From contig JACRCS010000432.1 of the NCBI GenBank assembly GCA_016218905.1, forward strand, positions 1 through 26,426: a DNA stretch of 26,426 nt, given 5' to 3'. Each line of letters begins with the position of its first letter. The first letter of the stretch is position 1. This document shows, one piece after another, positions 23,246 through 26,426 of the stretch. The DNA is from Deltaproteobacteria bacterium. GTDB lineage: Bacteria; Desulfobacterota_C; Deferrisomatia; Deferrisomatales; JACRMM01. A program made the position numbers and the translations under genes. The notes under the pieces were generated by a model, which was not told where the DNA came from, ran no database searches, and was given only the letters and a program-made list of their open reading frames with translations.

Positions 23246-24160
23246 TCATTCGTGCCCGGGCTCGAAGGTCGCCAGATCGGTGCCGATCTGCCGCGCGTAC
23301 TTCACCACCGGCTCGAAGTCCGCGTCCGAGGTCGCGACGAAGCGGCGCGCACCGAAGGTCGCGAGGGCCGCCGCGCCCTCCGGGTCGCGGTCCATCGCGA
23401 GCAGCGCCTCCTTCAAGGCTACCTTCAGCGACGGCTCCAGGTCGGCCCGCACGGCCAGGGAGTTCTCCGGAACCTCGGCGGACCGGCCGAACAGCGTCAG
23501 CTCGGCCGCCACCCTGGCGTCCTGGGACGCGAGGCGGGCGAAGATGGTGTTCTTCACCGCCCCGATGTCCGCGCGGCCGGCGAGCACGTCGTAGACGACG
23601 TCCCGATGGGTACCGGCGAAGTAGGTTTCCTTGAAGTACTTCTTAGGATCCGTGATTCCGTTCGACTGGAGATACACCATGGGGTAGAGGTAGCCGGCCA
23701 TCGTCACCTTGTCGACGAGCGCCAGAACCTTGCCCCTCATGTCTCCAGGTCCGCGAATGGCGCTGTCCTTTCGGATGACGAAACACCCGTGATACCTGGA
23801 CTCGCCGTTGAGCCACACCGGCGTGGCGATCGCTTCGACCCCGAGCTTGCTGTGGCCCAGCACGTACGTAAAGCTCCCGAAGAACGCGCCATCCATGTTC
23901 CCGGTCTTGAAGTTCTCGAAGATGTTTCCGTACCGCCTCAAGACCTTCAATTCGATGTTGGTCCCGGTCTTCCTCGAGAGGTACCTCGCGATGGGGTCGT
24001 AGCGATCCAACTGCCGGAAGATGTTCTGCTCCGGAATGAGCCCGATCGAGATCCTCCGCGAACCGGCGCTGGTTCCGGAGGCAAGCGGGTCCGCCTCGGG
24101 CTTGGAGCAGCCGACGAACCCGATCGAGAGGAGCATCAAGATGCCGAGGAGCTTCTGCAT
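23246..24160 (-). CDS. PhnD-like phosphate/phosphonate-type binding lipoprotein, without transporter genes
   Basis: The 304-residue product has a lipoprotein signal (LLGILMLLSIGFVGC, Cys18). Its PhnD/PBPb-like fold shows: ISIGLIPEQNIFRQLDRYDPIARYL, ELKVLRRYGNIFENFKTGNMDGAFFGSFTYVL, GCFVIRKDSAIRGPGDMRGKVLALVDK, then a late segment with THRDVVYDVLAGRADIGAV. These are the usual periplasmic-binding-protein blocks for oxyanions such as phosphonate or phosphite. No ABC permease or ATPase gene is nearby. The gene is followed after 46 bp by the heme histidine kinase gene. Binding-protein modules paired with kinases often act as sensors, so it may present a ligand to the kinase rather than feed a transporter (inference). 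The ATG at 24160 has only a weak ribosome-binding site. Confidence 0.85.
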   Translation of the reverse strand: MQKLLGILMLLSIGFVGCSKPEADPLASGTSAGSRRISIGLIPEQNIFRQLDRYDPIARYLSRKTGTNIELKVLRRYGNIFENFKTGNMDGAFFGSFTYVLGHSKLGVEAIATPVWLNGESRYHGCFVIRKDSAIRGPGDMRGKVLALVDKVTMAGYLYPMVYLQSNGITDPKKYFKETYFAGTHRDVVYDVLAGRADIGAVKNTIFARLASQDARVAAELTLFGRSAEVPENSLAVRADLEPSLKVALKEALLAMDRDPEGAAALATFGARRFVATSDADFEPVVKYARQIGTDLATFEPGHE

Positions 24161-24348
24161 GACGGGGACTTAGCCTAACCTTCAAGGTTCGGAGCTCACA
24201 AGGGATTTCACGTCAGGAAGGGGTACGCACGCGCAAGCCGGCCTTGGGAAGACTATCGGCCCCAGGTCAGGCGAGGAGCGGTTTCCCCGGCCCGGGCGCC
24301 GACTCGCCAGTCATGGGTTCTCGGTGATCGGTTGTCGGTAGAAGACCA
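24161..24348 (-). other. Intergenic region upstream of the PhnD-like operon
   Basis: There is no gene here. On the minus strand TTGTGA, 18 bp, then TAGGCT could be a weak sigma70 promoter just before the ATG. It contains a near-palindrome AACCTTGAAGGTT. A CGTGAAATCCC stretch (complement of about 24202-24212) matches 9 of 12 positions of the enhancer palindrome at 17411-17422, so autoregulation is possible but unproven. Confidence 0.3.
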
Positions 24349-24372
24349 AGGACCGAAAACCGAAAACTGAGG
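24321..24372. repeat. Inverted heptamer repeat cluster
   Basis: Three units TCGGTGA, TCGGTTG, TCGGTAG (24321-24341) face three units ACCGAAA, ACCGAAA, ACTGAGG (24352-24372) in opposite orientation, 10 bp apart. The 7-bp period is the same as in the repeat at 17644-17706, although the unit differs. It lies directly downstream of the aminopeptidase gene. Confidence 0.65.
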
Positions 24373-24396
24373 ACCGGCCGTGCCGGCCGGTTCTCA
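24350..24396 (-). terminator. Intrinsic terminator of the recO-aminopeptidase unit
   Basis: On the minus strand the stem UGAGAACCGGCC / GGCCGGUCCUCA (24368-24396, 12 bp with one G-U pair, 5-nt loop) is followed by GUUUUCGGUUUUCGG. The stem includes the stop codon of the aminopeptidase gene. The broken U-rich tail supports Rho-independent termination. Confidence 0.6.
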
Positions 24397-25584
24397 GACG
24401 ACGATCAGCTCCAGGGGCACCGGGGCGAAGGGCCGGGGCCCGTCTCGCGTGATGAGGAAGGTGTCCTCCACCCCGAAGCCGCCGAGCCCCGAGAAGACCG
24501 CCTTCGGTTCCACGGCGACGGTCATCCCCTCGTCCAGAACGAGGTCGGCCCCCTGCGCGAGGATCGGCGACTCCACCGTCTCCAGCCCCACCCCGTGGCC
24601 GATGAAGCGGCACCTCCGCTCCGGCGGCCCGAGGTAGCCTTCGAGCCGGAGCGCCTGCGCCGTCTCCTCGGCGGCCGCGAAGACCTGAGCGGCAGTGGCG
24701 CCGGGCCGGAGCGCGCGCTGGGCCGCGGCGTGGACCTCCTCGATCTTCCGGTGGCCTTCCAGGAGCCACTCCGGCGCGGGGCCCAGGCAGATCGTGCGGG
24801 TCTGGTCCGTCTGGTAGCCGAAGACGGTCGCCCCGAAGTCCGCCATCACGGGCTCGCCCCTCCGGATCGGCCGGAGACTCGCGCCGCACGGGAACGCCGG
24901 CGTGAAGCCCCGCCCGATCACCGCCGAGTCGTTCGCCCCCGCGACGAGCGTGTTCGGGCCGGCGACGATGTGCCACGGGTAGGCCTCGAAGTTCCGGCAC
25001 CGCAGGAGGCCCTCGTGGCCGAGCGACATCATCTTCGCGAAGAGGAGGCCTGCGAGCTCGGCCTCGGTCATGCCCTCCCGCAGCACCTCCGCGGCATAGG
25101 CGTAGCCGGCCGCGGCGACGCGCCCCGCGGCCTCCATCTGCTCCACCTCCCAGGCGCTCTTCCGGCTCCGAAGCTCGAAGAGGTCCGGGGAGACGTCCTC
25201 CACGGAGGTGCCCGAGAGGTTGAGGCGGCCGAACTCCGCGACGGAGAGGCTGTCGGCCATGATCCCGACGCGCCCCTCCTGGGTCGCGGCCCGGGCGGCG
25301 CTCCAGAGCTCCCGGCGGGAACGGACCGGGACGACCTCCACCGGCGTCTCCGCGCGGGCGCGGCCGACGTCCCGGAGGACCCATAGGACCGGGTCCCGTT
25401 CCGCGTCCACCCAGAGCAGGGCGTCCTGGGCGGTGCCCGAGAGATAGAAGCGGTCCACCTTCAGCTGGACCAGGGCACCCGTCAGGCCGCGGCGGGAGAG
25501 CCTCTCTTTGAAGGCGCAGAGGCGCGCGGTCACTTCGCCCTCCGGCACGATCGCGACGGAGGCCGGTTCGTCGTTCAGAAGCAT
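24394..25584 (-). CDS. M24-family Xaa-Pro aminopeptidase-like metallopeptidase
   Basis: The 396-residue product has a creatinase-N-type domain (about 15-135, with GALVQLKVDRFYLSG and DALLWVD), then a pita-bread peptidase domain. All five M24 metal ligands are visible: Asp249 and Asp260 (ADFGATVFGYQTDQTRT), His330 (FIGHGVGLE), Glu359 (VAVEPK) and Glu373 (GFGVEDT). A two-metal, probably Mn/Co/Zn, proline-peptidase activity in the cytoplasm is expected; no signal peptide is present. I chose the ATG at 25584 because it overlaps the end of recO by 10 nt and has AAGGAG-like sequence upstream. The longer open frame runs antisense-like through recO. It is similar to PepP/PepQ-type enzymes, but substrate length preference cannot be read from sequence. 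Confidence 0.92.
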   Translation of the reverse strand: MLLNDEPASVAIVPEGEVTARLCAFKERLSRRGLTGALVQLKVDRFYLSGTAQDALLWVDAERDPVLWVLRDVGRARAETPVEVVPVRSRRELWSAARAATQEGRVGIMADSLSVAEFGRLNLSGTSVEDVSPDLFELRSRKSAWEVEQMEAAGRVAAAGYAYAAEVLREGMTEAELAGLLFAKMMSLGHEGLLRCRNFEAYPWHIVAGPNTLVAGANDSAVIGRGFTPAFPCGASLRPIRRGEPVMADFGATVFGYQTDQTRTICLGPAPEWLLEGHRKIEEVHAAAQRALRPGATAAQVFAAAEETAQALRLEGYLGPPERRCRFIGHGVGLETVESPILAQGADLVLDEGMTVAVEPKAVFSGLGGFGVEDTFLITRDGPRPFAPVPLELIVV

Positions 25585-26402
25585 GGATACTCTCTCTCCT
25601 TCTCTTCTTCGATCATCACTGCGCCCCCGAGCTCCCAGCCGCGATGGAGCGCGTCGAGGGACTTGGGCCGGGCCCCCAGGGCCGACGAGAGGAGCGCTTC
25701 CAGGGGGCTTAGGAGCTCGGCCTCGACGGCGGCCGTGAGCCGCAGCGTCGATAGGCGGCCGAGGGGGAGGCGCAGGGCGGCCCGCAACGTCTGGAACGCG
25801 CCGGGAGAGAGCGCGCGGCCGGCGCGACCCCCGCCCGCCGCGCAGGTCACGCCGGCCGCCAGGGTCCCGGGCTCGGCGCAGAGGGCCGCCCCGTCCGGGC
25901 GGAGCTCCGAGGCGCAGGAGGGGCAGCAGTCCAGCGCGAGGCCGTAACCCAGGACCGAGAGTGCCCGGGCCTGGAAGACCGGGGCGAAGCCGGCGGCCGG
26001 GGCGCCGCGCTCCAGGGCCTCGAGGCTGGCGAGGACGAGCTCGAAGAGCTCGGGCGCGGGGCACGCCTCCCGGGAGCCGAGCCTCGCGACCTCGAGGACG
26101 TGGCAGCCGAGGAGGTAGGAGTCGACCGAGCTTCGGACCGTGTCGAAGCTCTTCACGAGGTCCACCCCCAGGAGAGTCCCCAGGCCGTGGCGGCCGGGCC
26201 GCACCTCGGCCGAGAGGAGGCAGAAGTAGTCCAGGGCGCCTCCGAACCGGCGCCTGGACTTACGGGCTCCCCGGGCGAGGACGGGAAGGAGGCCCGCCTC
26301 CCGGGTGAGCAGGTGCACCACGGCGTCCGTTTCACCGTAGGGAGTTGCGCGCAGGAGGAGCGCTTCGGCGATCTCGGGCTTCATCGGGTCTTGTCGGGCC
26401 AC
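25575..26402 (-). CDS. recO: DNA repair protein RecO
   Basis: The 275-residue product has the RecO layout. The OB-fold N-terminus contains AEALLLRATPYGETDAVVHLLTREAGLLPVLARGARKSRRRFGG. A helical domain follows, with a Cys cluster (CCPSC at 159-163, C175, C187) matching the RecO zinc site. RecO anneals ssDNA and helps RecR load RecA in gap repair. The GTG at 26402 has GGGAG 8 nt upstream and is preferred; an ATG at 26384 gives a product six residues shorter but has no clear ribosome-binding site. It overlaps the aminopeptidase gene by 10 nt and is unrelated in function to the cytochrome genes, marking the edge of the EET island. Confidence 0.93.
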   Translation of the reverse strand: MARQDPMKPEIAEALLLRATPYGETDAVVHLLTREAGLLPVLARGARKSRRRFGGALDYFCLLSAEVRPGRHGLGTLLGVDLVKSFDTVRSSVDSYLLGCHVLEVARLGSREACPAPELFELVLASLEALERGAPAAGFAPVFQARALSVLGYGLALDCCPSCASELRPDGAALCAEPGTLAAGVTCAAGGGRAGRALSPGAFQTLRAALRLPLGRLSTLRLTAAVEAELLSPLEALLSSALGARPKSLDALHRGWELGGAVMIEEEKEREYPCF

Positions 26403-26426
26403 GGGCAGAGCTCCCGGACCGGGCAG

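Noticed and set aside
21709..23634. 641-codon plus-strand open frame opposite the histidine kinase
   Set aside because: Antisense shadow spanning parts of three minus-strand genes with complete domain sets.
1..26426. tRNA or rRNA genes
   Set aside because: I saw no tRNA-like cloverleaf or rRNA sequence on either strand while reading; a tRNAscan/Infernal run would be needed to exclude them formally.

Overview
The window looks like an extracellular electron transfer (EET) island from a GC-rich, Gram-negative, probably metal- or electrode-respiring bacterium. Gram-negative character is shown by an outer-membrane beta-barrel with a C-terminal Phe and by several lipoproteins. EET is suggested by about 83 c-type heme attachment motifs in 26 kb. 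Gene content resembles Desulfuromonadia (Geobacter-like), but the high GC also fits Myxococcota or Acidobacteriota. I cannot assign a taxon from sequence reading alone.

Layout. Positions 1-140 hold the C-terminal end of an IS1595/ISXO2-type transposase. It runs in frame into a hexaheme cytochrome that has lost its signal peptide (129-1316, +). A long minus-strand operon runs from 14387 down to 1412: PD40 beta-propeller lipoprotein, two NHL propellers, a hexaheme cytochrome, a decaheme cytochrome, an outer-membrane beta-barrel, two CsgG/LpoB-like lipoproteins, and a 42-heme cytochrome. Most junctions overlap by 1-16 nt. This has the composition of a porin-cytochrome conduit. Upstream of it lie a sigma70-like promoter candidate and a perfect 21-bp tandem repeat.

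Next (17244 to 14657, minus) come an NHL propeller gene and an OmcS-like hexaheme 'nanowire' cytochrome gene. A GEMM-I cyclic-dinucleotide riboswitch lies between them, and its P1 strand is also perfectly complementary to the omcS-like Shine-Dalgarno sequence. The 523-bp divergent region 17245-17767 carries a near-perfect sigma54 promoter facing the NHL/OmcS-like unit, a second sigma54-like promoter facing a 12-heme Ig-domain cytochrome (17768-20353, +), and between them two 12-bp palindromes spaced 21 bp apart, as expected for an NtrC-type enhancer.

The likely enhancer-binding protein is encoded nearby. A three-gene minus-strand operon (24160 to 20376) encodes a PhnD-like binding lipoprotein, a histidine kinase with a periplasmic CxxCH heme motif, and a sigma54-activating response regulator. 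The right end (24394-26402) is housekeeping: an M24 aminopeptidase and RecO, closed by a hairpin terminator.

Working model (inference): a heme-based sensor kinase drives sigma54 transcription of surface cytochromes, c-di-GMP then gates translation of the nanowire subunit, and the conduit operon supplies the route across the outer membrane.
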